DNA from: Apoderus coryli
Taxonomy: Eukaryota; Arthropoda; Insecta; Coleoptera; Attelabidae
Direction of reading: 5' to 3'
NCBI GenBank assembly: GCA_911728435.2
Contig: OU452216.1
Span: 2,418,842 to 2,482,841 of the forward strand
DNA: 64,000 nt
The position numbers and the translations under genes were made by a program. The notes under the pieces were generated by a model, which saw only the letters and a list, made by a program, of their open reading frames with translations, had not been told where the DNA came from and searched no databases. This document shows positions 10,560 through 21,984 of this stretch, piece by piece. Numbering within the stretch: position 1 is the first letter of the stretch; each line of letters opens with the position of its first letter.

Positions 10560-12749
10560 ATAGTTTAACTTTCAAAGAAATCTTGAATTGAAACCCAAAG
10601 AAATCAAAAAATTATTCAAAATATTACTATTTCACCTTAACAAAATAAAGAAATACATTTTTGATTCACCCTGTATATAAATTTGAGCTTATAGTTTAAC
10701 TTTCAAAGAAATCTTGATTTGAAATCTAAAGAAATCAAAAAGTTATTCAAAACAATACTATTTCACCTTAACAAAATAAAGAAATACATTTTTGATTCAC
10801 CCTGTATATAAATTTGAGCTTATAGTTTAACTTTCAAAAAATCTTGATTTGAAATCTAAAGAAATCAAAAAGTTATTCAAAATATTTCACCTTAACAAAA
10901 TAAAGAAATACATTTTTGATTCACCCTGTATATAAATTTGAGCTTATAGTTTAACTTTCAAAAAATCTTGATTTGAAATCTAAAGATATCAAAAAATTAT
11001 TCCAAATATTACTATTTCGCCTTAACAAAATAAAGAAATACATTTTTGATTCACCCTGTATATAAATTTGAGCTTATAGTTTAACTTTCAAAAAATCTTG
11101 ATTTGAAATCTAAAGAAATCAAAAAGTTATTCAAAACAATACTATTTCACCTTAACAAAATAAAGAAATACATTTTTGATTCACCCTGTATATAAATTTG
11201 AGCTTATAGTTTAACTTTCAAAAAATCTTGATTTGAAATCTAAAGAAATCAAAAAGTTATTCAAAACAATACTATTTCACCTTAACAAAATAAAGAAATA
11301 CATTTTTGATTCACCCTGTATATAAATTTGAGCTTATAGTTTAACTTTCAAAAAATCTTGATTTGAAATCTAAAGAAATCAAAAAGTTATTCAAAACAAT
11401 ACTATTTCACCTTAACAAAATAAAGAAATACATTTTTGATTCACCCTGTATATAAATTTGAGCTTATAGTTTAACTTTCAAAAAATCTTGATTTGAAATC
11501 TAAAGAAATCAAAAAGTTATTCAAAACAATACTATTTCACCTTAACAAAATAAAGAAATACATTTTTTGATTCACCCTGTATATAAATTTGAGCTTATAG
11601 TTTAACTTTCAAAAAATCTTGATTTGAAATCTAAAGAAATCAAAAAGTTATTCAAAACAATACTATTTCACCTTAACAAAATAAAGAAATACATTTTTGA
11701 TTCACCCTGTATATAAATTTGAGCTTATAGTTTAACTTTCAAAAACTCTTGATTTGAAATCTAAAGATATCAAAAAATTATTCCAAATATTACTATTTCG
11801 CCTTAACAAAATAAAGAAATACATTTTTGATTCACCCTGTATATAAATTTGAGCTTATAGTTTAACTTTCAAAAAATCTTGATTTGAAATCTAAAGAAAT
11901 CAAAAAGTTATTCAAAATATTTCACCTTAACAAAATAAAGAAATACATTTTTGATTCACCCTGTATATAAATTTGAGCTTATAGTTTAACTTTCAAAAAA
12001 TCTTGATTTGAAATCTAAAGAAATCAAAAAGTTATTCAAAACAATACTATTTCACCTTAACAAAATAAAGAAATACATTTTTGATTCACCCTGTATATAA
12101 ATTTGAGCTTATAGTTTAACTTTCAAAAAATCTTGATTTGAAATCTAAAGAAATCAAAAAGTTATTCAAAACAATACTATTTCACCTTAACAAAATAAAG
12201 AAATACATTTTTGATTCACCCTGTATATAAATTTGAGCTTATAGTTTAACTTTCAAAAAATCTTGATTTGAAATCTAAAGAAATCAAAAAGTTATTCAAA
12301 ATATTTCACCTTAACAAAATAAAGAAATACATTTTTGATTCACCCTGTATATAAATTTGAGCTTATAGTTTAACTTTCAAAAAATCTTGATTTGAAATCT
12401 AAAGAAATCAAAAAGTTATTCAAAACAATACTATTTCACCTTAACAAAATAAAGAAATACATTTTTGATTCACCCTGTATATAAATTTGAGCTTATAGTT
12501 TAACTTTCAAAAAATCTTGATTTGAAATCTAAAGAAATCAAAAAGTTATTCAAAACAATACTATTTCAGCTTAACAAAATAAAGAAATACATTTTTGATT
12601 CACCCTGTATATAAATTTGAGCTTATAGTTTAACTTTAAAAAAAATCTTGATTTGAAATCTAAAGAAATCAAAAAGTTATTCAAAACAATACTATTTCAC
12701 CTTAACAAAATAAAGAAATACATTTTTGATTCACCCTGTATATAAATTT
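10560..12749. repeat. Tandem array 3, ~130-bp monomers (about 16 copies)
   Basis: Monomers TTTGAGCTTATAGTTTAACTTT...CACCCTGTATATAAA of 123-132 bp. Length differs because some have CAAAACAATACTATTTCACC and some the shorter CAAAATATTTCACC. A distinctive variant (AAAGATATC, ATTCCAAATATTACTATTTCGCC) occurs at 10985 and again 781 bp later at 11766, revealing a six-monomer higher-order period that also exists in array 13. Confidence 0.95.
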
Positions 12750-14707
12750 AAAGTGTTCGTTAAAAATTTCTAAAGATTTAAAAGTTTTTCGATTGCAATC
12801 TACTTTAGACAAAATTGAAGAGCATCGAAAAGTGTCTTATTCCATAGAAGAGGTTATGCAACCGTAAATACCATAATGATGTGTTGGAGGTTGCATAAGC
12901 ATAAGATATTAAATAAAGGTCATTGATTGAAATGAGATTTAAAGATTAATACTTGTTCAATGCAATTTACGTTAGTCTTTTTATAGGATTGTTATTAAAA
13001 ATATACGAAATTGCATGTCCTATATGCTTTTCTAAGAATATAGTCATGAAAATGGCTTTCAAAATAAATCGACAAATTCCAATATAGTTGCACCTCTAGT
13101 TTCACGTCATAATTTGGCAGAATTTTTTTCTGACGTTAGTGTCACTTATTTTTGTTTGGTTGACATTTCTAGGTCACGTCATAATTTGGTTTTATTTGTG
13201 TACATTAATTGCCTAACAGTTTTCAATTCCTATCAACATGTTGTTAAATTGTATTGTTATAAAATGGTTATTAAAAGTATTTGTAGTAAATTTAGAATAT
13301 GCCATTGTATATTTGAAGTAATTTTAGTGAGAAATTGTTAATACCTAACCCAAACTGACACTATCAACAAAATAGGCGTTCAAAATGTGGACATACAGCC
13401 GTTTGTTAAAATTATGTGGACTATAAAGTGACCAACGAAGCTCTGCTCAGGCGACATAAACAAAATCATGATTTGGTGTTTAAAAATTATGAAATTTCGT
13501 TCGGTTTATTATAATATTTTCAGTGTGTGTAGGTTATACCTATTAATATACCAATGTTTTTAAAATGTGTGTGATGATGTCGCGCGTAGTCCAAATTTAG
13601 TTTATTTATATAGTTAAATTATCTATGCACCTAACACAAAACTGTGTTGTATTTGTAGTTTAAGAAATTTTAATTATTGTGTATTTTGAAATAAAAACAT
13701 TCAGCAAGTAAGTGTAGTTATAGGTACGTGATTTTCTAGGTATAAGATAAATAAGTAGCAGTTTAATTTTACTATAGGTAGTTTTTTTATTCCTTACTTC
13801 TATTTATAATGGATACTTATTTAATATCGCTACAAAATCACATATCTATATTTAGTTTCATTGAAAGTTTTTAGTATACCTACTACTTGGAATTAACAAA
13901 AACAGTAATGACAGAACTGAATCGGTACTTACTTGCATAGGTATATTTCTGTTTCTATCACTTTGTTGTTTAATATAACCTTCATTACGTATTTGAAGTA
14001 GGTAGTTACATTTATTAGGTATTCTACCTATGTCTGTGTTTGCAAAAGGTACGATTTCACTGTAATTAGATGTTGTTGTTTTGATCATAATAATGTGTAG
14101 TAGTAGCACCGTAGATATAAAAATCGTGGTCGTAGTATATTTTCGATGGTAGTAGGTACCTAGTTAGTAGCCTAAAATATAGAATTTATGTACAATACTT
14201 ACTGTGCAATGTTTACTCATAATTTGTGTTCATTGTTGTTATTCTCTGCGAAAGTTTATGAGTGGCAGTTTAATTTTACTATAGGTAGTTTTTTATTCCT
14301 TCTATTTATATGGATACTTATTATAGGTGTATATGGCTTCTTATTATAATCACATATCTATATTTAGTTTCATTGAAAGTTTTTGTAAACAAAAACAGTA
14401 ATGACAGAACTGAAAAACAGTAATGACAGAACTGAATCGGTACCAAAAAACGTCAGGTTACAACAATACATAACAATAACTTATGTCAGATTGATGAATG
14501 TACGAAGTCTCGGAAGATTTTTCAACATTTTTAGTTTACAATTAAAAATGTAATAAAGGGCCGTACCATACCGTAAAAGTGCACTGCCGTGTTTAGAACA
14601 GTGCCTAGTATAAATCAAAATGCTTTTGTTGTATGTGTGGATGTTACAAAAAGGTAAATTTATTGATTTAGTAGTAGCATTTTTTGCAGTTTTGTGCTTG
14701 TTGTTTT
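12750..14707. repeat. Spacer Y, copy 3
   Basis: Begins AAAGTGTTCGTTAAAAATTTC after array 3. Near-identical to 37325-39286 (offset about 24,575) and similar to 58201-60193. Its start (ATAATTTGGCAGAATTTTTTTCTGACGTT near 13110) and its end are diverged homologues of spacer X. It contains a frameshifted copy of the 80-codon ORF described at 20353. Confidence 0.85.
14310..14423 (+). pseudogene. Frameshifted copy of the 80-codon Y ORF
   Basis: Same start (MDTYYRCIWLL) as the intact copies. TTTTGTAAAC replaces TTTTGTAAC, so the frame shifts at about codon 27 and stops at codon 38. The identical defect is in copy 8 (38889-39002), so it predates that duplication. Argues against strong selection on this ORF. 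Confidence 0.35.
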
Positions 14708-15329
14708 CTTGAATTTTCTCGTAGAAAAAGTTATTCACCTCCTTCTCACACTTTAATTCCGTTTGTGCAGAGGTATATAAATGATTAAAATACATAATTT
14801 TAATGCATCCAATCCGCTTTCATATATAGCCTATACCAGTCTTAAAAAAGTAAAGTTTCGATATAAATACAGCTGGGGCCACGCCTCCGGCGTGGCGAGA
14901 TGCCAACTTGCACGCAAATCATGCGTTTTTTTTCCAATTTTAGACAGAGACGGACTGTACGGGTTTTATTAATATTAAAAGAAATCCCTGCGGGATTTCC
15001 CAGTCGTTGTGTGGTAGTTTTATCTATAAAAAAAGTCATTGAGGGTGGCAAAAAAAATGAAAAAAAAAATCAAAAAAAAAAAAAATTTCAAGGAAAAAAA
15101 TGTTTCTATTATTAAAAAAAAATTAAAAAAAAAATTTTAAAAAAAAAAATTTCAAAAAAAAAAATTTCAAAAAAAAAAATTTCAAAAAAAAAAATTTAAA
15201 AAAAAAATAATTCAAAAATTAATTAAAAAAAAGTATTGCCAGAGCTGAAAATCTGAAAATGTTTCTATCTATTATTGAAAATAAATAGAAACATTTTTGA
15301 GTTACCCCGTAGAAAACCTCTAGGAGCAT
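14708..15329. repeat. Conserved core 3 (hairpin class C1)
   Basis: TATATAAA at 14774-14781 directly precedes an ATG. H1 14878-14896 is GCCACGCC-TCC-GGCGTGGC. H2 14912-14926 is ACGCA-5-TGCGT running into T8. H3 14981-14999 has loop TGC. H4 15256-15297. A 63-codon ORF (14781-14972) reads through H1 and H2, but only in C1 cores; other classes stop after 14 codons, so I treat it as accidental. Confidence 0.9.
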
Positions 15330-15897
15330 ATAGTTTAACTTTCAAAGAAATATTGAATTGAAACCCAAAGAAATCAAAAAATTATTCCAAATATTACTAT
15401 TTCGCCTTAACAAAATAAAGAAATACATTTTTGATTCACCCTGTATATAAATTTAAAACCTATGCTAAAAATTTCTCTTTTAAAGAAAATAAAGTCACCT
15501 ATCGTGTTAAAAAAAATGGTAAAAAAATAGAGAAATACATTTTGGATTCACCCCGTATATAAATTTAAAACCTATGCTAAAAATTTCTCTTTTAAAGAAA
15601 ATAAAGTCACCTATCGTGTTAAAAAAAATGGTAAAAAAATAGAGAAATACATTTTTGATTCACCCCGTATATAAATTTAAAACCTATGCTAAAAATTTCT
15701 CTTTTAAAGAAAATAAAGTCACCTATCGTGTTAAAAAAAATGGTAAAAAAATAGAGAAATACATTTTTGATTCACCCCGTATATAAATTTAAAACCTATG
15801 CTAAAAATTTCTCTTTTAAAGAAAATAAAGTCACCTATCGTGTTAAAAAAAATGGTAAAAAAATAGAGAAATACATTTTTGATTCACCCCGTATATA
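15330..15897. repeat. Short array 4: one 130-class monomer then four 112-bp monomers
   Basis: A first monomer of the TTCCAAATATTACTATTTCGCC variant leads into four 112-bp units. It ends inside CCCCGTATATA, where the next ACATTTCTATAC begins. Identical in layout to array 6. Confidence 0.9.
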
Positions 15898-16150
15898 CAT
15901 TTCTATACATTTAAAATTTCTTAAATGTGGGATAATTAATGTTGTTTTTGTATTGTATGGTGCTTATTAATGAAAAATGTTTTTGTACCTAAAAAAAAAT
16001 CAAGAAAAAAAAATTATATTAATTAAAAAAAAGTATTGCCAGAGCTGAAAATCTGAAAATGTTTCTATTAAAATAAGGAAATACATTTTTGATTCACCCT
16101 GTATATAAATTTAAAGCCTATGCTAAAAATTTCTCTTTTAAAGAAAATAT
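15898..16150. repeat. Truncated core remnant plus one monomer (transition element)
   Basis: After about 115 bases of unique sequence, 16015-16068 repeats the 3' half of the core (AGTATTGCCAGAGCTGAAAA and the AAAATGTTTCTAT arm of H4). It breaks off exactly at the end of that arm (16068), where an array monomer resumes. The same structure occurs at 21725-21902 and 27759-27929. Confidence 0.75.
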
Positions 16151-18070
16151 TCCTTTTTTGTCGTTAAAAAATACCTACTATAAATATATTAGTTAGGTAT
16201 TTTAAATCTGCTAGCCTAAAAATGGCTGCCGATCATCATTTTATAAACCTACCACATCTGTCTATTTGAAAATCGTTGGTGTTCAATTAACGTTAACGTT
16301 AATAGCGGCGGACGTTAATTTTAGGACTATCTGTCTATCTATTTTGGCTTCGTTGGTTTGTCATAATTTGGCAGAATTTTCTTCTGACGTTGGTGTCACT
16401 TATTTTTGTTTTGTTGACACTTCTAGTTTCACGTCATAAATAAATAGGTTATATTATGGGGCTTGGAGGTTAAAAGTAAACAGTAGTAGTATGCATTGTA
16501 ACTATATTTGATAAAAATAAACTGTGCTGGCTGTATCCTACTGAGAAAGAGCAAGAGGCCAATAATAGTTAGTACTCGCTTAGGCGGTAACTTAAAAAAA
16601 AAACGAAATAACTTGAAGCATTCAAAATATGGACCTACAGGCAAGAGACAGAAATCAATTTGGAAATGGAAATTTGGTCGTCAGCATCCGCTAATAATAA
16701 TAATACGTGGTGTATAAAATAAAAAGTGTAGTTAATTCTATATTGATTTGTTGTGTTTACGGTTTATAATTTTTGTATAAAAACATGATAAGTACTATTT
16801 ACACAGAATATTATTTATTCTGTGCTATTTATATGAATATATATAATGGCTATACTTACTTTAAGACTTAAACTTAACAAAATTACGTACCTATTTTGTT
16901 TCATTGAATGTTTTTGATCTAGGTCATCATCTGTAATTAGTTTTTGGACAAAAACAGGTAGGTAGGTAGGTAATGAGACTTGTATTTTATCCAGTTCTTT
17001 GTAACGTAAGAATAAATTCGGTATCAGGAAATTAAAACTAAATGTAGGCATTTTAATTTAATTTAGTAGTGGAATTTGTAAATTAAAAAAGAAACCCTAA
17101 TTTTTTGGTAAATAAATCGTAAGATAAACAATATGACGTCATCCAAAACATATGATCAAATTCTCTGGCTCTTAGATACGTACGTCGTACGTATGACGTC
17201 ATTTTAAATAATAGCATTGTTCCACAGATGACAATAAGTCCACTTATATCAAGCTGCGAATATTTGTGATAAAGTGAAGCAAAATTTGTCACGCAATGAG
17301 ATAAACAAAGACAAATAATACTGCTTTAAATCACATGCAGCCAGCGTAAGTATGCACCTACAGATATTGTGAAATCCGTTTATATAACAGATAACGTAGG
17401 CAACACTGTCCTAATGTACGTAGTTGGTTATGCTACCCTTCACCACCTGATCTATTATAGGAATGTAGTAACGACGTACGTATGAATATCTACTTTCTTG
17501 ACGAATGGAGAACCTTTGTATAAAATTAGCCAGCTAAGTACCGTACGTCGTTAGTTATTTGGAAACTATCCTGACCCTGACCGGATGAAATTGACCTAGT
17601 AACCTTTATTTTAGCTGTCCTAAAATAGTACAACATTTATTTTATTAATATAATATACTAAATTTAATTAATTAAACAGGTAAAGTTAGGTTTGATACGA
17701 AAATTGGAAATCTATAATAAAATTAGTCAGCTAAGTACGTACGTCATTAGTTATTTGGAAACAACCCTGACCGAGATCAATAAGATGAAATTGACCTAGT
17801 AACCTTTAGTTTAGTTTCAAACAAATCTAAATAATAATAATAATGTACCTACCTTCCTTTTTATAAACTTCATTAATATGTACAACATAAACGACATACC
17901 TACCTAGGTATCTCAAACAAATTCTTCCTGATAAATGGATTATAAAAACTGTAAATTGTAATTGTTGGTATTTTCTGATCGAGAATAAGTTTCAGTAAAT
18001 AGTAGATACTTAGTTTTACAAAGTACTCACGTTGTTAAAAGCATATTTATGTAGCTGGATGCAAAAAATG
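16151..18070. repeat. Spacer X, left part, in composite unit 4
   Basis: Homologous to 1911-3900 up to GATGCAAAAAATG, where it switches to Z. Empty MITE site at 17518-17525. Two CRE-like TGACGTCA sites (17134, 17194). A 69-codon plus-strand ORF (16508-16717) is open here and in units 5 and 6. It carries an internal TGA in units 1 and 10, so it is not conserved as coding. Confidence 0.85.
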
Positions 18071-18574
18071 AAAATAGAAAATTTAATTAGATAGCTTTTC
18101 CTCGGTACAGTAGGTATAACTTGAAAAATGGATTCAAGTTTGCTCTAAAGTAAGAAATAAAACACTTAGATATTGTTATTGAAATAAATCTAATGTCCAT
18201 TGAGTAAGAATAGTTTAAAGTCGATAGGTATTAAATTCTTGTTATGGTTCTTGTAAAGTTTTTATTGAGATGCTTTTCAGTGGTGGTTAGAGATTCAGAC
18301 GTCTATCTGGTAGTTTGAGGAGTGCCTTCGTCTGCTGAAAAGGTGTATATGGTAGGATTTAATTGTGATAATATGTTGTAAATATTTTACCTAGCATGTA
18401 GGTGAAAGATTCACGTCATTCGTAACTGGTAACACATGAACTAAAACCTCTTCTTTTATGAACCCAATGTTTGCATATATGTTGTAAAACTAATGTGGAA
18501 AATGAGCCATGTTATTTATTTTCTGTATCCTCTCTCTTTTGGTATCGTATTTTGAGTTTTTCCTACAAATAATG

Positions 18575-18704
18575 GTAAGTTAAGTCGTTGCGGAATGTCA
18601 ACAAATAATTTCATCAAAGTGTACGCTGATAACCCTATTTTATATAATTGTACACTTACGTGCCGGTATATATTCTTTTTCAATTTCCATTCTGTCTTTT
18701 ACAG
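18575..18704 (+). other. Candidate 130-bp intron in Z (unit 4)
   Basis: Begins AATG|GTAAGT and ends with a pyrimidine-rich run CATTCTGTCTTTTACAG. The length suits an insect intron. The same boundaries exist at 24409-24538, 30436-30565 and 41855-41984. The following exon would run to AG|GTGAGT at 18880/18881. Based on sequence signals only. Confidence 0.4.
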
Positions 18705-18790
18705 TAATATTTTTGGAAATTATTGTATTTACGTTGTTGTACTATAGACAGTTTAGTAGACCATAATTATAATGACAGATGGATTTATGT

Positions 18791-18875
18791 CATCCTATCC
18801 ATAGGTTACAACTCAGGCACATATTGTTCGACGCTAACTTCACACTTTTGTTCTGTAAAAGGAACGTGCGTTTAA
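18791..18875 (+). pseudogene. C-terminal remnant of the secreted small-peptide ORF
   Basis: Corresponds in frame to residues 25-52 of the 52-codon ORF at 30756-30914, including all three cysteine codons and the TAA. The deletion removed the start codon and signal-like region. The same remnant is at 24625-24709. Confidence 0.5.
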
Positions 18876-18911
18876 AATAGGTGAGTGAAAATTGCTACTC
18901 CTCGTTGTTGT

Positions 18912-20749
18912 GAAATGAGATTTAAAGATTAATACTTGTTCAATGCAATTTACGTAATTCTTTTTATAGGATTGTTATTAAAAATATACGAAATTGCATG
19001 TCCCATATGCTTTTCTAAGAATATAGTCATGAAAATGGCTTTCAAAATAAATCGACAAATTCCAATATAGTTGCACCTCTAGTTTCACGTCATAATTTGG
19101 CAGAATTTTTTTCTGACGTTAGTGTCACTTATTTTTGTTTGGTTGACAATTCTAGGTCACGTCATAATTTGGTTTTATTTGTGTACATTAATAGCCAACA
19201 GTTTTCAATTCCTATCAACATGTTGTTAAATTGTATTGTTATAAAATGGTTATTAAAAGTATTTGTAGTAAATTTAGAAGCTGCCATTGTATATTTGAAG
19301 TAATTTTAGTGAGAAATTGTTAATACCTAACCCAAACTGACACTATCAACAAAATAGGCGTTCAAAATGTGAACATAAAGACGTTTGTTTAAAATTATGT
19401 GGACTATAAAGTGACCAACGAAGCTCTGCTCAGGCGACATAAACAAAATCATGATTTGGTGTTTAAAAATTATGAAATTTCGTTCGGTTTATTATAATAT
19501 TTTCAGTGTGTGTAGGTTATACCTATTAATATACCAATGTTTTTAAAATGTGTGTGCCCGTAGTACAAATTTAGTTTATTTATATAGTTAAATTACCTAT
19601 GCACCTAACACAAAACTGTGTTGTATTTGTAGTTTAAGGAATTTTAATTATTGTGTATTTTGAAATAAAAACATTCAGCAAGTAAGTGTAGTTATAGGTA
19701 CGTGATTTTCTAGGTATAAGATAAATAAGTAGCAGTTAAATTTTACTATAGGTAGTTTTTTATTCCTTACTTCTATTTATAATTCTATTTATAATGGATA
19801 CCTATTATACTACTATACTATACTACTTATTTAATATCGCTACAAAATCACATATCTATATTTAGTTTCATTGAAAGTTTTTAGTATACCTACTACTTGG
19901 AATTAACAAAAACAGTAATGACAGAACTGAATCGGTACTTACTTGCATAGGTATATTTCTGTTTCTATCACTTTGTTGTTTAATATAACCTTCATTACGT
20001 ATTTGAAGTAGGTAGTTACATTTATTAGGTATTCTACCTATGTCTGTGTTTGCAAAAGGTACGATTTCACTGTAATTAGATGTTGTTGTTTTGATCATAA
20101 TATAGGTAGGTAATAGCAACAACGAATGTATTACATTGTGTAGTAGTAGCACCGTAGATATAAAAATCGTAGTCGTAGTATATTTTCGATGGTAGTAGGT
20201 ACCTAGTTAGTAGCCTAAAATAAAGAATTTATGTACAATACTTACTGTGCAATGTTTACTCATAATTTGTGTTCATTGTTGTTATTCTCTGCGAAAGTTT
20301 ATGAGTGGCAGTTTAATTTTACTATAGGTAGTTTTTTATTCCTTCTATTTATATGGATACTTATTATAGGTGTATATGGCTTCTTATTATAATCACATAT
20401 CTATATTTAGTTTCATTGAAAGTTTTTGTAACAAAAACAGTAATGACAGAACTCAAAAACAGTAATGACAGAACTGAATCGGTACCAGAAGACGTCAGGT
20501 TACAACAATACATAATAATAACTTATGTCAGATTGATGAATGTACGAAGTCTCGGAAGATTTTTCAACATTTTTAGTTTACAATTAAAAATGTAATAAAG
20601 GGCCGTACCATACCGTAAAAGTGCACTGCCGTGTTTAGAACAGTGCCTAGTATAAATCAAAATGCTTTTGTTGTATGTGTGGATGTTACAAAAAGGTAAA
20701 TTTATTGATTTAGTAGTAGCATTTTTTGCAGTTTTGTGCTTGTTGTTTT
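18912..20749. repeat. Spacer Y in composite unit 4
   Basis: Starts GAAATGAGATTTAAAG, equivalent to about 12931 in copy 3. Carries the intact 80-codon ORF and a duplicated 22-bp block (AACAGTAATGACAGAACT twice, near 20434 and 20458). Confidence 0.85.
20353..20595 (+). CDS. 80-codon ORF with hydrophobic N-terminus, Y family
   Basis: Residues 9-22 (WLLIIITYLYLVSL) form a strongly hydrophobic stretch that could be a signal peptide or membrane anchor. The rest is basic and without cysteines. The segment around SVPEDVRL matches SVPKDVIL of the Z small-peptide ORF at DNA level (AATCGGTACC..AAGACGTCA, then GGTTACAAC), so the two are paralogous. It is intact in units 4, 5, 6, 9 and 12 but frameshifted in 3 and 8. 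Coding status is doubtful. Confidence 0.2.
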   Translation: MDTYYRCIWLLIIITYLYLVSLKVFVTKTVMTELKNSNDRTESVPEDVRLQQYIIITYVRLMNVRSLGRFFNIFSLQLKM

Positions 20750-21356
20750 CTTGAATTTTCTCGTAGAAAAAGTTATTCACCTCCTTCTCGCACTTTAATT
20801 TCGGTTTTGTAGATCTAAATATATTAATAGAATACATAATTTTAATGCATTCAATCAGCTTTGAAAAGTAGCTGTTGCAGTTGTGCAAAAAGGAAATTTT
20901 CTATTATAGGCAGCGCTGCGGTTTCGCCTTCGGCGAAACTGGAGCCTTAGTGGCTCCAAAATGGGTCTTTTTTTGCCAATTTTAGAAAGAAACGCGAACA
21001 TCACCCGTTATTAATATTAAACAAGAAATCCCTGCGGGATTTCCCAGTCGTTGTGTGGTAGTTTTATCTATAAAAAAAGTCATTGAGGGTGGCAAAAAAA
21101 ATCAAAAAAAAAAACAAAAAAAAAAATTTCAAGGAAAAAAATGTTTCTATTATTAAAAAAAAATTTAAAAAAAAAAATTTAAAAAAAAAAATTTCAAAAA
21201 AAAAAATTTCAAAAAAAAAAATTTAAAAAAAAAATAATTCAAAAATTAATTAAAAAAAAGTATTGCCAGAGCTGAAAATCTGAAAATGTTTCTATCTATT
21301 ATTGAAAATAAATAGAAACATTTTTGAGTTACCCCGTAGAAAACCTCTAGGAGCAT
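20750..21356. repeat. Conserved core 4 (hairpin class T)
   Basis: H1 20921-20939 is GTTTCGCC-TTC-GGCGAAAC, preceded by the 10-bp palindrome GCAGCGCTGC (20910-20919). H2 20941-20957 is GGAGCC-TTAGT-GGCTCC, with T7 ten bases further on. H3 21025-21043 has loop TGC; H4 21283-21324. The TATATAAA lead-in is replaced by AAATATATTA. An extra small stem CAGCT-9-AGCTG precedes H1 in this core and core 5. Confidence 0.9.
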
Positions 21357-21724
21357 ATAGTTTAACTTTTAAAGAAATCTTGAATTGAAACCCAAAGAAA
21401 TCAAAAAATTATTCAAAATATTACTATTTCACCTTAACAAAATAAAGAAATACATTTTTGATTCACCCTGTATATAAATTTGAGCTTATAGTTTAACTTT
21501 CAAAAAATCTTGATTTGAAATCTAAAGAAATCAAAAAGTTATTCAAAATATTTCACCTTAACAAAATAAAGAAATACATTTTTGATTCACCCTGTATATA
21601 AATTTGAGCTTATAGTTTAACTTTCAAAAAATCTTGATTTGAAATCTAAAGAAATCAAAAAATTATTCAAAATATTTCACCTTAACAAAATAAAGAAATA
21701 CATTTTTGATTCACCCCGTATATA
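21357..21724. repeat. Short array 5, three ~125-bp monomers
   Basis: Three monomers of the 130 class, two of the short CAAAATATTTCACC type, ending at CCCCGTATATA before a truncated core. Confidence 0.9.
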
Positions 21725-21984
21725 CATTTCTATACATTTAAAATTTCTTAAATGTGGGATAATTAATGTTGTTTTTGTATCACCCTGTACATGGTGCTTA
21801 TTAATGAAAAATGTTTTTGTACCTAAAAAAAAATCAAGAAAAAAAAATTATATTAATTAAAAAAAAGTATTGCCAGAGCTGAAAATCTGAAAATGTTTCT
21901 ATTAAAATAAGGAAATACATTTTTGATTCACCCTGTATATAAATTTAAAGCCTATGCTAAAAATTTCTCTTTTAAAGAAAATAT
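21725..21984. repeat. Truncated core remnant, unit 5
   Basis: As at 15898, with the break again after AAAATGTTTCTAT (21902). It differs by TATCACCCTGTACATGG in place of TATTGTATGG, an insertion resembling part of the array landmark. Confidence 0.75.

Larger units (their letters stand above)
18071..18911. repeat. Segment Z in unit 4 (178-bp deleted form)
   Basis: Sequence not found in X or Y; recurs at 23905-24745, 29932-30950 and 41353-42369. It includes exon/intron-like signals: donor GTAAGT at 18575, acceptor TTTTACAG ending 18704, donor AGGTGAGT at 18881. Compared with units 6 and 9 it lacks 178 bp after GGATTTATG (18790). Confidence 0.8.

Noticed and set aside
14781..14972. 63-codon ORF starting just after TATATAAA in cores 3 and 8
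   Set aside because: Only class C1 keeps it open; other cores stop at codon 14, and it reads across the hairpins, which already explain the conservation.
16508..16717. 69-codon ORF in spacer X (SKYGPTGKRQKSIWKWKFGR region)
   Set aside because: Composition is protein-like, but units 1 and 10 have TGA in place of AGA at an internal codon and no splice or start context was found.
16815..17051. 78-codon minus-strand ORF in spacer X
   Set aside because: Units 1 and 10 carry a GAA-to-TAA stop; open only in the recently duplicated units 4-6.
20523..20888. 121-codon minus-strand ORF as a gene
   Set aside because: Runs through the core lead-in and class-specific sequence; copies in units 6, 12 and 13 stop after about 60-70 codons, and no domain or signal is visible.
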